From the NCBI RefSeq assembly GCF_007655135.1, contig NW_022204380.1, positions 1 through 64,000 of the forward strand: DNA of 64,000 nucleotides, in the 5' to 3' direction. Made by a program: the position numbers and the translations under genes. Below the pieces are notes generated by a model. That model made no database searches, was not told the DNA's origin, and saw only the letters and a list, made by a program, of their open reading frames with translations. The DNA is from Punica granatum (taxonomy: Eukaryota; Streptophyta; Magnoliopsida; Myrtales; Lythraceae). Within the stretch, counting starts at the first letter, position 1. The number at the start of each line of letters is the position of its first letter. Positions 46,785 to 57,379 of the stretch are shown here, piece after piece.

Positions 46785-47849
46785 GTGCAACACGTAACCT
46801 ATGGGTTCGGACCCAAACCGCAACAAATCTGCAAAAACAAACGGAAACACAGAAGAAAAACGATGAAACTGACGAAAAACAGATAATAACTGACAAGTAT
46901 CGGTGTATACAGACAAGTGGTATATTAAGTCGAGTGTACGTGATTTAATCAGTTATTAACCGGGGTTGATTAACAAACAATATGTCTAACCTAGGCAAAC
47001 ATGGATAGTGGGCTAGAATATGGTTCTATGCCAATTACATGTGTGAATTTGTTTTAGAATTCTTATTCAGTGAGGTGACACTACGGTTTCACCGAATTAG
47101 CCGAACTCGTAGCTTGACTCTAAATTGGAATCTAGCATTCCACCTATCCATTATCTAATGTTTGTTTAAGTCAAATGCATGATTAATCCGGTTCTTCGTA
47201 TTTCGTAACTGAAATAAAAGGTTCACCACCGAATCTACGATAGAAAGATAGAAACACCGAAAGTGAGCGAAATGGGCCGTGCGAATGAAACCCGCACCCG
47301 AACGGGTTGCCCTTTCCCGCCCATAGATCGCGGTGTTGCCAACTCCCTAATGCCTAGGGTACCGGTGAATCAAGGAACGACGGTTATGCCCTTGGATAGT
47401 AAAATTGCAATGTTCGTATGTAAATTGGAGATCGCATGACACGAAGTAGTTTAAGGAAGACTCGCGCGTCTTGACTCGAGCCGCCTCAAATCGGGCCCGG
47501 ACCCGAGTCATAGCGCGCGAGTACTCGTTAGACGTCAATTCTATTCGTGTTACGTGTCTCGGTATTTTGGAATTGTGATCTTTTAAGGAAAAGGGCATTC
47601 ACGCCGTTCCGTGAATCATCGATGCATTTACGAATTAATAATCAATTCATCCGATTATTTAGTCCAAGTGGTTTAATTAGCCGAATGATACGTCCCGTTT
47701 GTCCCGTTCGTGGGATTCTTCGATATTTATTATTTCATGTCGCGGTTACGGTTTTGACGGTTGACATCCGGATATAACATGTCTAATGAGTAATGAACAC
47801 GTAGACAACGATTAAAAGGAGGCGTAATTACGAACAATTCCAAGGATCG

Positions 47850-48790
47850 ATTTCGGAACAATGGAGGGACCAACCGAGACTCCAAGGAGGTCACAGATGA
47901 TTCGGCCACCTCTCAAGGATGAATGGCCGAATACTCCTTGACCCGATTCGAGTTTCGGCGGGTCTTTCACGTCGTTCCTAATCCCCCCTTGCATGCAACA
48001 AACAACATACGCATGAGAATAACATATGTTTCATTAGGTCGACATCAACACAACACCGATTTACACGAATAAACACGTGAGACATTCAAAAACATCGTAT
48101 TCACGAAATCAACAAACAAACTTAGCTAATTTCACGATAGACTTAGGAGTAATGTGCGGGAATCACGTGGCCTCAAGGAAAGGAGAGCCCAAAGGCTTCG
48201 GGCATACCAAGGAGCCTCACGGCCCCTATTGCAAGGGGATGGCCGTGGGTTCCTTGGCATGGCCGAACCTTTCTAGAGCTCTCCTTCCTAGATTCCGAAT
48301 CATTCCCTTCGTTTAATCACGTTTTAGCCATGGTCATAATCATATAAAATCGTACGAACACACACGAACGAGGCGTTTAAACGGAAACAACAATACGACA
48401 TCGACTCAAATAATAACGAAATAGATAAAACACAGGAATCGGCCCATCTCGAGGTGGAAGAAAGCCCCCCGGACTCGTGTGGTCCAAAGAAGCTCTCGGC
48501 CACATTCCATCAAGGATGGCCGTGAGCTTTCATGACTCGCACGAGTCGGGAGGGTTTCTCCGGCCCCGATTCGGATCTTTTCCCGTCATGCTATCGTGTT
48601 ACGTGCGATTAACGGTAAAGAAACGTAGGAATCAACTCATTTCGGGAAAAGAGAGACCGCCCTAGCCCCGGGTAAGTCAAGGGAGCTCACGGGTCTCTCC
48701 CTAGAGACTAGGCCGTGAGTCCCGTGGCTCAACCATGGCCAAGGGGGCCTCTCCCGTCCGGATCCGAGCCATTTCCCATCGTGGCACACA
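47850..48790 (-). repeat. Degenerate ~150-300-bp repeats in LTR J
   Basis: Four related segments (near 47850-47995, 48150-48330, 48440-48600 and 48640-48790) share ggccgtgagt, ctctcggccacat and tttcccgtcatgc-like blocks. Counterparts lie in LTRs C and D. Confidence 0.5.
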
Positions 48791-48981
48791 AGCTCATGCA
48801 TCATACGGACACGGCATGGTCATACAAATGAATGTAACACACGTACGTTGCATGAAAATGCATGGGAAGCACAAATCCGAAAGAAAAAGGGTAGCTTTCA
48901 TGCATCCGGGTTCTTTAAACCGTATAAACACTTCATACAAGCAAAGATTAAGGATCCTAGCTTCTCTAAGTTGTAGAGGGA

Positions 48982-48995
48982 TGTTACCTAGCCTC
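48982..48995 (-). promoter_or_regulatory. Splice-donor-like site in LTR J
   Basis: The minus strand has cgaggctAG|GTAACat with the junction at 48987/48988. Confidence 0.35.
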
Positions 48996-49317
48996 GTTGC
49001 AAGAGGAAAAGAGTCGGGGAAGCGGCCGTGGGAGTCGCAAGACTCGGTTTGGGCGTTACGGGTTGAAGGATCCGAGAGGTGGCAGCCGCGGCAACTCGGG
49101 AAGAACGGGGTCGGCACGCTAGCTCCGACCACGGCACGGTGCGAGATCGGGCTCCTTGGACTCCTAAAGGGGAGACCTAGACGTTCACGAACAACTCCGA
49201 GCGTGCCGAGGCCTGAACACACCCGAAACAGTGAAAGGAAACTCAGGGAAAACCAACGGAACCCGATAAAAGGAAAGGAATGGAACGGAGGTTGTGCACG
49301 GTGGATCGGCCCTCAAA

Positions 49318-49337
49318 CTGTGACCACCTCTTCACGG
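49318..49337 (-). other. AGAGGTGG-loop hairpin (LTR J)
   Basis: The minus strand has arms CCGTGA/TCACAG with one mismatch around the conserved loop AGAGGTGG. Confidence 0.5.
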
Positions 49338-49750
49338 GGGAGGCTGAGGGTTGTGAGGAACCCTTTGAACGTGATGGCACGACTCGCCAAGGTCGTGGAG
49401 CGAAATGGCACCCGTAGAGGTCCGACGTGCACTCGGGTGACCCACGGGACCCGATTCTCCTTCCGGCTGGAACCTGACGTTAGAGGCTTCAAATGGAAAA
49501 TCTAAACCCGGAAATGGACTTAGGGGGTGGGATATATGTAGGCTAGGGAGTTTGGTGATTTTTGGTTTAAGTCGGGTCGGGTGGTCACCGGAATACCGGG
49601 TGGTTTTCCGGTGATTTTGGCCAGTTTTGGCCTTGGCACGGGCTGGACAAAGGTGAGGGAGTGGGCTGGAGTTTGGGAGGTTTCTGGAGAGAGATTGGCT
49701 TGAGAGAGAATGAGAATGAAGAAGTGATTAGGGTTAATGATGGATGGGAA

Positions 49751-49756
49751 CTTATA
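49751..49756 (-). promoter_or_regulatory. TATA box of LTR J
   Basis: The minus strand has gccTATAAGttcc, the same word and context as LTR A. Confidence 0.5.
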
Positions 49757-51592
49757 GGCAAGCTTAATGGCTCGATTAAGGGAAGCTAAGTGCGGTTTTG
49801 AGGCTAATAGGGGGCTACCGAATTTTCAAGAAGGGATTAGGATGGGGTTTGGGTCATGTTGAGTGTGGGGAAAGCAAAGGAAAGGTGATGGGATTATGGA
49901 TGGATGATAGGAAGTGATGGATGTGTAAGAAATTTGAATTTTGTGGTGGGGGGAGTCTTGAGCCGCCGGTTGGAGGGATGAGCCGCTGTCAACACCCCAT
50001 TTTGGTCCACAAGTCAAACAATGTCCATCAATAGCAAACAATACTACGACTTGAGCGTTATCACAGAAGAAGGCTCCACAGAGCGAGAAATCACTATTCA
50101 TTCTCAAGTCAGCAAAATCAAGCAAATGACACATGCATATGACAGAAGGACTCCAGGGGTCATCAAGGAGCAACAGAGTGACTAGAGAGCTCAGCAATAT
50201 CCAAAACCGGCATTTTCAGTATATCACACGGACAGTTCTATTTTCCGATAGTTCGCTCAATCATCGGAAGATAGCCAATATTGGACTCCAAAAATCCACT
50301 CCAATGCCAAACAGATGAAAAGTGTCCCTAAAGGCATTTTGCAAATCATCTGCTCTATACAGAACAACTTTCTGTATACAGACAACTTTTCAGTGGAAGT
50401 CCAAAAATGCCGGTTTCTCGGAGAAAAGTTAATTCCAAATATCAGATGCGGCCACGCCCCACAATCATACAGAGCACGTGCAAAGCTTCATATTGTCTTT
50501 TGGAAGCCATACAAACACCCTAAATGACTTCCGAGCGACAAAACGGGCATACCCTTCTTCGGAAGAGCGTAACCGAAGACTGGTCTGATGGAATTACGGC
50601 AAACAAAGTTCACACTACATTGCCCTGAAAACTCCAGCGGACATTCGCAATTGGGCAAAACAGACAGCAAAACCCTTCATGGTTTCCCGAGTAACCTCCG
50701 AGGAGCACAAAAGGCCATTTTCAGTGAAAATCCATATCCGGAGGTCCTCTTTGGGGAAACTTGATGCCGAATGCTTACGTTACACAATGCTAGCCTTCTC
50801 AAGGCTCGATGTGGAGTCGTCGGAATGAATCACATAACTCGTCTAGACCCCCCGAGCAGTGCTTTAAGGGTCTCAGATGCACTTTTCATATCCTTAAAGG
50901 CCTAATCTCGGCAAACAGAGATCACAGTGATCTCCGGATCGCCCAAGAAACTCAGAAAGCAATTTGAGAAATCCAGTTTCGGCCTCCTAGGACATCTCTG
51001 GCTCCATATTTTGCATTACCGGCTTAAGGGTCAAGTGCCCACGTAATTTGACAATTTATGTCAAAATGACCGACGTGGGATGCAGATACAAGATATGCTG
51101 TCAGAAGTGGGCAACCTTGCTCTGGATGAATAAAAGGAGCAAAATCGGCTTCCGAGCCTCATACAGACATTTGGCAATTTCTCACGGAAAATGCCAATCT
51201 CGGACTCTTTAAACCCGTTTCCTCGCGTATATCGATATTCAACATTCGGTTCGAACCACGAGCCTCGAATGCGCGATCAATCGAGACCCGAGCTTTTTCC
51301 CGGTTTCACCCTCTTCTCGTGGGACCCACGCTACCCAAGATGAGTCACCCTCTGCTCTAGAAGCTTCTTCTTCCTCTTCAATGCAAGAAGCCAACTTGCC
51401 CTCTTTTAGCCAAAATATCTTGAGAGGTTGAAGACAACACTCAATGCTCATCAATGCTCATAAATGCTCTTGGATCATCTTCATCAAGAACACTTGGTCC
51501 ACATTCATCCTCATCCTCATTAGGCAAACCGAAATTTGCTAATGGGAGGCTTAAGTGTGCTTACTTTTGCTTAATTACCCATTAGCTTTGCC

Positions 51593-51599
51593 TATAAAT
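51593..51599 (+). promoter_or_regulatory. TATA box of LTR I
   Basis: ctttgccTATAAATggc lies 1606 bp from the LTR start. The downstream leader is pyrimidine-rich (acttctcctcttacac). Confidence 0.55.
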
Positions 51600-52189
51600 G
51601 GCCCAAAAGTGATTAAGATAATCACTTCTCCTCTTACACACTCTCTCCAACCTTTCTCCTTCAAGAAATCCTCTCAAACTCCATAGCCAAGAACACTCAA
51701 GAACCAGCAAGCTTCAACACTTCAAAACCAAGAGAGAAAAACCGAAGCAAACCCGAAGAAAGCTTTGAGTTTCTTAAGTCGGAAGCCGATGTTCATCATC
51801 CCGACTTAAGTTCAAAACTTCTCAAACTCCATGGACCACATGTTTTGGACCCAAGGAGTTCATTCATGAACTTAGATTTTTGGTTTGAAGTCATTTGCTC
51901 ATCATTTCAGGTTGATTTCCTCATTTCGGGCGAAGATCGTGCTCTCGGGTGAACAGTGCACTCGTAGCCGCAAGCTCGCGCGTCCAGCCGCGCGCTCGCC
52001 CATCCAGCCGCGCGCCCGCGCACGCCTGCTGCGCGCCTCGCGCGCCCGCGCGCCTCCCGTGCTCTCCAGCCGCACGCCCCGTGCACCTAGCTGCCCGAAC
52101 GTGCATGCCCTTGCACCCGAGCACTCTTCCAAGCGTTCAACCGAGTCACCCGACTCTCGAACACATCCCCGACTCTTTCCTCGTACCCC

Positions 52190-52203
52190 GAGGCTAGGTA
52201 AAT
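52190..52203 (+). promoter_or_regulatory. Splice-donor-like site in LTR I
   Basis: cgaggctAG|GTAAATc with the junction at 52197/52198, about 600 nt downstream of the TATA box. Confidence 0.4.
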
Positions 52204-52349
52204 CACTCTTGACTTAGAGGAGTTAGGGCTCTTTACATTATTTGCATGGCTAATGGAGTAATATGGCGTTTTATGCATGTTTAACTTGCAAGACTTAATT
52301 TTTATACACTTTCTTGTTATATTATGCATGTTCATCATCATATAACATG

Positions 52350-52850
52350 TTAGCATGTCGGGAAACATTTGGATCGACCCTCGGAAGACCTTCCCGACCC
52401 GAAATAAGCAAAAGAGCTCTTGGGTTTGCCTCAAGAAGAGGTGACCGAGGCTTGGCTTGCTTTCCTCGGGTTAAGATCGGCCTTCTTAGCCCGATCCAAG
52501 CTTGATTCCCGAGTTTTCTCGTGTTTTCTTACGTGCATGAAGTCGGTATTGTTTTATCGATTCCTTAAATAACTTGTTTGTGCATGTTTGCATGTTCGAA
52601 TGCGTTAGTCAAGTCATGGCAATACCGACTTTCGTTTAATCATGTCATTTATCATGTTGGTCGTTTAAGCATGCGAGAAATGATTCGAAACGAGACGGGG
52701 AAACCTCGTGGAATCCCATTCGGGCCATGAGACCTCTCGGCTATCTCCAAAGAGAAGTAACCGAGAGCCTCTTAGACTCGTACGGGTGGCATGAGGATTC
52801 CTCTTCCCGTTTTGAGTCCGTTATCGGCTTTCGTGTAATTTGCAATTTAC
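52350..52850 (+). repeat. Degenerate repeats in LTR I
   Basis: Two related segments (about 52350-52560 and 52670-52850) with ctctcggctatctcc/gaagaggtgaccgagg-like motifs, matching LTRs B and F. Confidence 0.42.
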
Positions 52851-53733
52851 ATTATTGTCGCAATATCGCATGAAAATGTCTTTTCAAAACAAAGCATGCA
52901 TGGATTCGGGTATCAATGACTCATTCGGGTCCATTCGGTTACGAGGGTAGTTTCGGTCATTGGACCAAATATTCTCGATCCTTACGGAACCGTCTTGGTC
53001 ATCGAATCACGAATCGTTTTCACAATTAATGCATTCGATGATAACCTTAAGCATTAATTCCACAAACGGGTTAATCGGGACGTTCACACGGTTAATTCAT
53101 TCAATTTAAATAACTTTGCATGAATTGGACATTAATCTGTAACTCCTGTCGACGAATTACAAAACGGTGTTAATGCCCTTTTCAAAACCCTCATACTTTC
53201 AAATCCGTATTGTGTTGTTCTCCTTTTCTGGAAACAAATTTTCAACTCAAGGGCAAGAACATCATTTTGTGATGTGCCGACATCCTAGCTCAGTTTAAAG
53301 TGTTAGTTGGGTACTCTGTATCAAAATCACAATTAACTGACTAATCATTTCACTCGACTTAACCAAATGCTAGAAAATGGTTAGGTGGAACTCTAGGTTC
53401 CAAATCTAGAGTCAAAACACAAGTTGGGCTAATTCAGTGGTAATTCAGTGTCACAACACCGAATCACTGTAAAAACAATCCACACACTCGAAACTTGACT
53501 ACGGACACCCGACATGTCAGGTTCTCAAACCAAAGCCGAATGCTAAAACATTGGCACGTGCTTGTTTGTCTAGGGTAGGATTTGCATGCCAAAATACCCC
53601 AGATCAATAAACTTGTTAAAACACGCACACTCGACAATAACAAACACCTTGTCTGTTATTAACATGTTGCGTGTTATCTTTCCGTACCTGTTTGCCATGC
53701 CGGTCGAGCCTGATCCCTAGGCCGAATAATATT

Positions 53734-53804
53734 AGGGTTCAACACCCTAATCATCGATCACAGGGTCCAACGCCCTAATCAACACTCACAGGGTCCAATG
53801 CCCT
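53734..53804 (+). other. Three TCCAACG-type hairpins (LTR I)
   Basis: AGGGTTCAACACCCT (53734-53748), AGGGTCCAACGCCCT (53762-53776) and AGGGTCCAATGCCCT (53790-53804), spaced 28 bp. All stems are intact while loops vary. Confidence 0.7.
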
Positions 53805-54421
53805 ATTCAGTGAGAGCGTCCATTGAATTTCAGTTCTTCGGTCTTTTCCCTAAACTCACGGTGAGTTAGAGTGGAATAATAACCGAACGCGAGTCGACTG
53901 GAATTCGGCCATTTGTAATTTGTATTTATTATTTTCGAGCGCATTGTAAGGATTTTTATTTTGTACATTCATTCTGTAAGAATTCCAGTCGGTGAGCGAA
54001 CGGTCCGAGAGTCGAATTAATCGAATCGGTCTAATGCTTGCCCAGATACAAGTAAATCCAAGAACTCGCGGTTCTGGTTCACGCAGGGATTCAACCTCCA
54101 TGGTTCGATGATCTGTAACGCAAGATTGTGAGCCTATTCCCCGACACACGAGTTTACTTCTCTCTCGGCTTCTCCACCGACATCGTTTAATTCATCGAAG
54201 TTACGGTGTCAAAACGTGTGAGTCGAGTGCACCCTAATTCATGCGGTAAATAAAACAAAAGTGCAAGCCTAGCAAACCAGAGTACCGAAAGGACGTGCGA
54301 GATATAGGCCCGCACGTAACGTGAACCCCCGAACACGGACTTTCTGGTTCCGCACAGACCAATGCCTTAACAACAAACTAGGTGTTCCATACCCCTAGAC
54401 CCTGGGTAACTTATCCGCCCT

Positions 54422-54457
54422 CGACCTTCGGGTCGTAAAATGATAAGTGGCGACTCC
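54422..54457 (+). other. Tetraloop hairpin plus PBS-like motif (LTR I)
   Basis: CGACC-TTCG-GGTCG (54422-54435), then TGGCGACTCC (54448-54457), only about 20 bp before the truncation point. Confidence 0.6.
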
Positions 54458-54641
54458 TTCTCTCACGCGTGTCCGTCACTCCATTGTAACCGTTGGATCG
54501 ATCGAGCTCCCGGGTGATATCTAGACACGTTTAACGCGCTCAATCCAAATCCACCTTCCACATAGGCCGTATTCGGAGTGTGACGGTGAATCGAGGCTAG
54601 ATCCCATTCCGCACTCGGGTTGCACGCGCTCGGTGAGTTAA

Positions 54642-54685
54642 GAGGCGTTGGACCTCGTGTTCGGTGATTTGGGGCGTTGGACCCC
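54642..54685 (-). other. Twin TCCAACG-loop hairpins (LTR D)
   Basis: The minus strand reads GGGGTCCAACGCCCC (54685-54671) and GAGGTCCAACGCCTC (54656-54642). Confidence 0.7.
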
Positions 54686-55779
54686 ATGTAACACGTGACC
54701 TATGGGTTCGGGCCCGAACCGCAATAAATCATCGAAAGCAAGAATAAAACAGAAGAAAACTGATATAACTGACACAATACAGAAAGCAACTGACAATTAC
54801 TAATAAGTGTCGGTGAATACAAACGAATTGTGTATTAGGCCGAATATACGTGATTTAATCAGTTATTATCCGTGGTTGATTGGCAAACAATGCATCTAAC
54901 CTAGGCAAACATAGAGGGCGGGCTAGGATAAGGTTCTAAGCCAATTACAGGTGTGTGTTTGTTTTATGACTTTCATTCAGTTAAGTGTCACTGTGGTTTC
55001 ACCGAATTAGCCAAACTCGTGTTTTGACTCTAGATTGGGATCTATTATCCCACCTATCCATTATCTAGGGTTCGATTAGGCCGAATGTACGATTAATCCG
55101 GTTGTTCGTGTTTTGCAAATGAAACAAAATGCTTCCCACCGAATCTACGATAGGAAGATGGAAACACCGAGAGTGGGCGGAATGGGTCGTGCGGATGAGA
55201 CTCGCACCCGGACGGGTGGCCCTTTTCCGTCCATAGATTGAGGTGTTTCCGGCTCCCTAGCGCCTAGGGTATCGGTGAATCAAGGAATGACGGTTATGCC
55301 CTTGGACGATAAAATTGTGATGTTCGTGTATAAATCGGAGATTTGCGTCACACGAAGAGTCTAAGAAGGACTCTCGTGCCCCGACTCGGGCCGCCTCAAA
55401 TTGGGCCCGGACCCGAGTCACGGCATGTGAGTACTCACTAGACATTAATTCCATTCGTGTCACGTGTCTCGGTATTTTGAAATTGTGAATTTTGATGGAA
55501 AAGGGCATTCTCGTAGTTCCATAAATCATCGACGCGTTTACTAATTGAGGATTGATTTGCCCAATTATTTAGTCCCAGTGACTTAATTAACCATGTGGCA
55601 CGTCCCATTTTCCCCATTTTGTGAAATTACTCGATGATTATCAATTTGTCTCACAATTACGGATTTGACGGGCGATTATCCAAATTAACACATTTAATGA
55701 CTAATTGATACACAATCGACAATTAAATGGAAGATACGATTGCAAACAACTCCAAGAGCCGACTTCCAAGCGAAGGGGG

Positions 55780-56420
55780 AGGCCGACCTAGACTCGAAGA
55801 GAGCCACGGGGCGCTCGATCACATCCCGAAGAGAATGACCGAACCTTCCCTTGGCTCAACCCCGGGTCTTGGGCGGTCTCTCGCACCGATTTCAATCGTT
55901 TCTTGCATGTCTCATATGCCATAGAAATCAACGATACAAGCGCCTAATAGAATGACGCCGTCATGGTGTAGAATACACAAATAAACACGCGAGGTAAATA
56001 CACACATGAAATTCGTAATGCAAAATCGATTCACTCAAGGCCACATTCGGGAATTTATCCCGAGAATCCCTCGGCGTCACGGAGGAGAAGTCCGTGGCCT
56101 CGGAAGGACCAAGGGACCTCTCGGCCTCCCCGTAAGGAACGTGGCCGTGAGTTCCCCTTGGTGCCACCGATCTGTGGGAACCTCTTCCCCCTAGATCCCG
56201 AGTGTTTCTCGTCACATCATCGCATCTTGGTCACGGTTAAAGGCATCATGATCAAAGAAATGGTCCAATCCGAAAAGATGAGGCGGCCATGGACTCTAGA
56301 GAGCCAAGAGGGCTCACGGCCCTCCCGCTAAGAGGCTCAGCCGAGAGGTCTCACGGCTCCCTTGGGTCCATGTCGGTCTCATCCCCCCGGATTCGGGACA
56401 CTTCACGTTATGCATGCATG
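55780..56420 (-). repeat. Degenerate repeats in LTR D
   Basis: Three related segments (near 55780-55915, 56060-56230 and 56270-56420) with ggccgtgagttcc and ctctcggcc blocks, as in LTRs C and J. Confidence 0.48.
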
Positions 56421-56601
56421 ACTATGTGGTATATGGACATTAATGATAAAAGGTAGTCGTGCTACGATGCATGGCGTGCATGGAAACGTTCGGATCTAAG
56501 AGGAAAGAACGATATTTTCATGCATTTGGATCTTTCAAGTCATATAAACATTTCATACAATCAATGATCGAGGGTCTTAACTTCTCTAAGTTGTGAATAA
56601 T

Positions 56602-56615
56602 CGTTACCTAGCCTC
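56602..56615 (-). promoter_or_regulatory. Splice-donor-like site in LTR D
   Basis: The minus strand has cgaggctAG|GTAACga with the junction at 56607/56608. Confidence 0.35.
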
Positions 56616-56937
56616 GATGCACGAGGAAAAGAGTCGGGGAAGCGGCCACGAGAGTCGCAAGACTCGGTTTGGGGTCGCGGGTGGAGTGACCCGAGAAGAG
56701 GACAGCCGCGCGGTAGTCTCGGGAGAATGGCTTGGCACGCGAGCTCCGGGCACGGCACGGTGCAAGGTCGGGCTCGTTGGACTCCTAAGAGGCGGGTCTA
56801 GTCGGGCACGGGTAGACCCGAGCGTGACAAGGCCTGAGCAAACTCGAAAATGTGAGACAATGTTCGGTAAAAATGAGGAAACCCGGTTTGAGAGAAACGG
56901 GTGAATGGCGGTTGTGCACGGTTGATCGGCCCTCGGA

Positions 56938-56957
56938 CCGTGACCACCTCTTCACGG
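56938..56957 (-). other. AGAGGTGG-loop hairpin (LTR D)
   Basis: The minus strand has arms CCGTGA/TCACGG with loop AGAGGTGG. Confidence 0.6.
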
Positions 56958-57372
56958 GGGAGGGTGAGGGTTGCGAGGAACCCTTTGAACGTGATGGCAC
57001 GACTCTCCGAAGTCGTGGGAAGAAATGGCACGTCGAGGAAGTGTTCGGTGCGTGCGGGTATGCTTTAGGGACCCGATTATGTTTTCGGCTAGAACGGGGT
57101 GTTAGGGACCTCAAATCGAAAATCCAAGCCCGGAAATGGACTTAGGGGGTGGGAAATATGCGGGCTAGGAAGTTTGGTGATATTTGGCTTAAGTCGGGTC
57201 GGGTGGTTATCGGAATACCGGGTGGTTTTCCGGCGGTTTTGGCCGGTTTCGGCCTTGGCACGGGCTGAACGAAGGTGGGGGAGAGGGCTGGAGCTTGAGA
57301 GGGTTCTAGAGAGAAATTGGCTTGAGAGAGAGTGAGAAATGAAGAAGTAATTAGGCCTAATGGTGAAAGGGG

Positions 57373-57379
57373 CTTTATA
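57373..57379 (-). promoter_or_regulatory. TATA box of LTR D
   Basis: The minus strand has agccTATAAAGcccc, 1322 bp from the LTR start (1331 in A). Confidence 0.55.

Larger units (their letters stand above)
45767..49986 (-). mobile_element. J: Tat/Ogre-like LTR, 5' end missing
   Basis: The minus strand ends TGCGCACA at 45767, abutting K's reverse transcriptase, so J inserted into K. Toward the right it is collinear with LTR A (subfamily A/C/D/J) until 49986, where LTR I starts about 1.1 kb short of J's own start. The flanking 5 bp on the left are aggtg (45762-45766); the partner duplication is not visible. Confidence 0.82.
49987..54479 (+). mobile_element. I: Tat/Ogre-like LTR, 3' end truncated
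   Basis: It starts TGTCAACACCCCATTTTGG at 49987, inside LTR J (left flank gccgc). It is collinear with LTRs F and B for 4.5 kb and stops at 54479, about 100-130 bp before its expected end, where inverted LTR sequence of D begins. It may be a solo or a 5' LTR; the missing end prevents a decision. Confidence 0.82.

Noticed and set aside
48735..49505. 256-codon open frame on the plus strand.
   Set aside because: It is antisense to LTR J, covers degenerate repeats and the hairpin block, has no recognisable domain and is not open in LTRs C or D.
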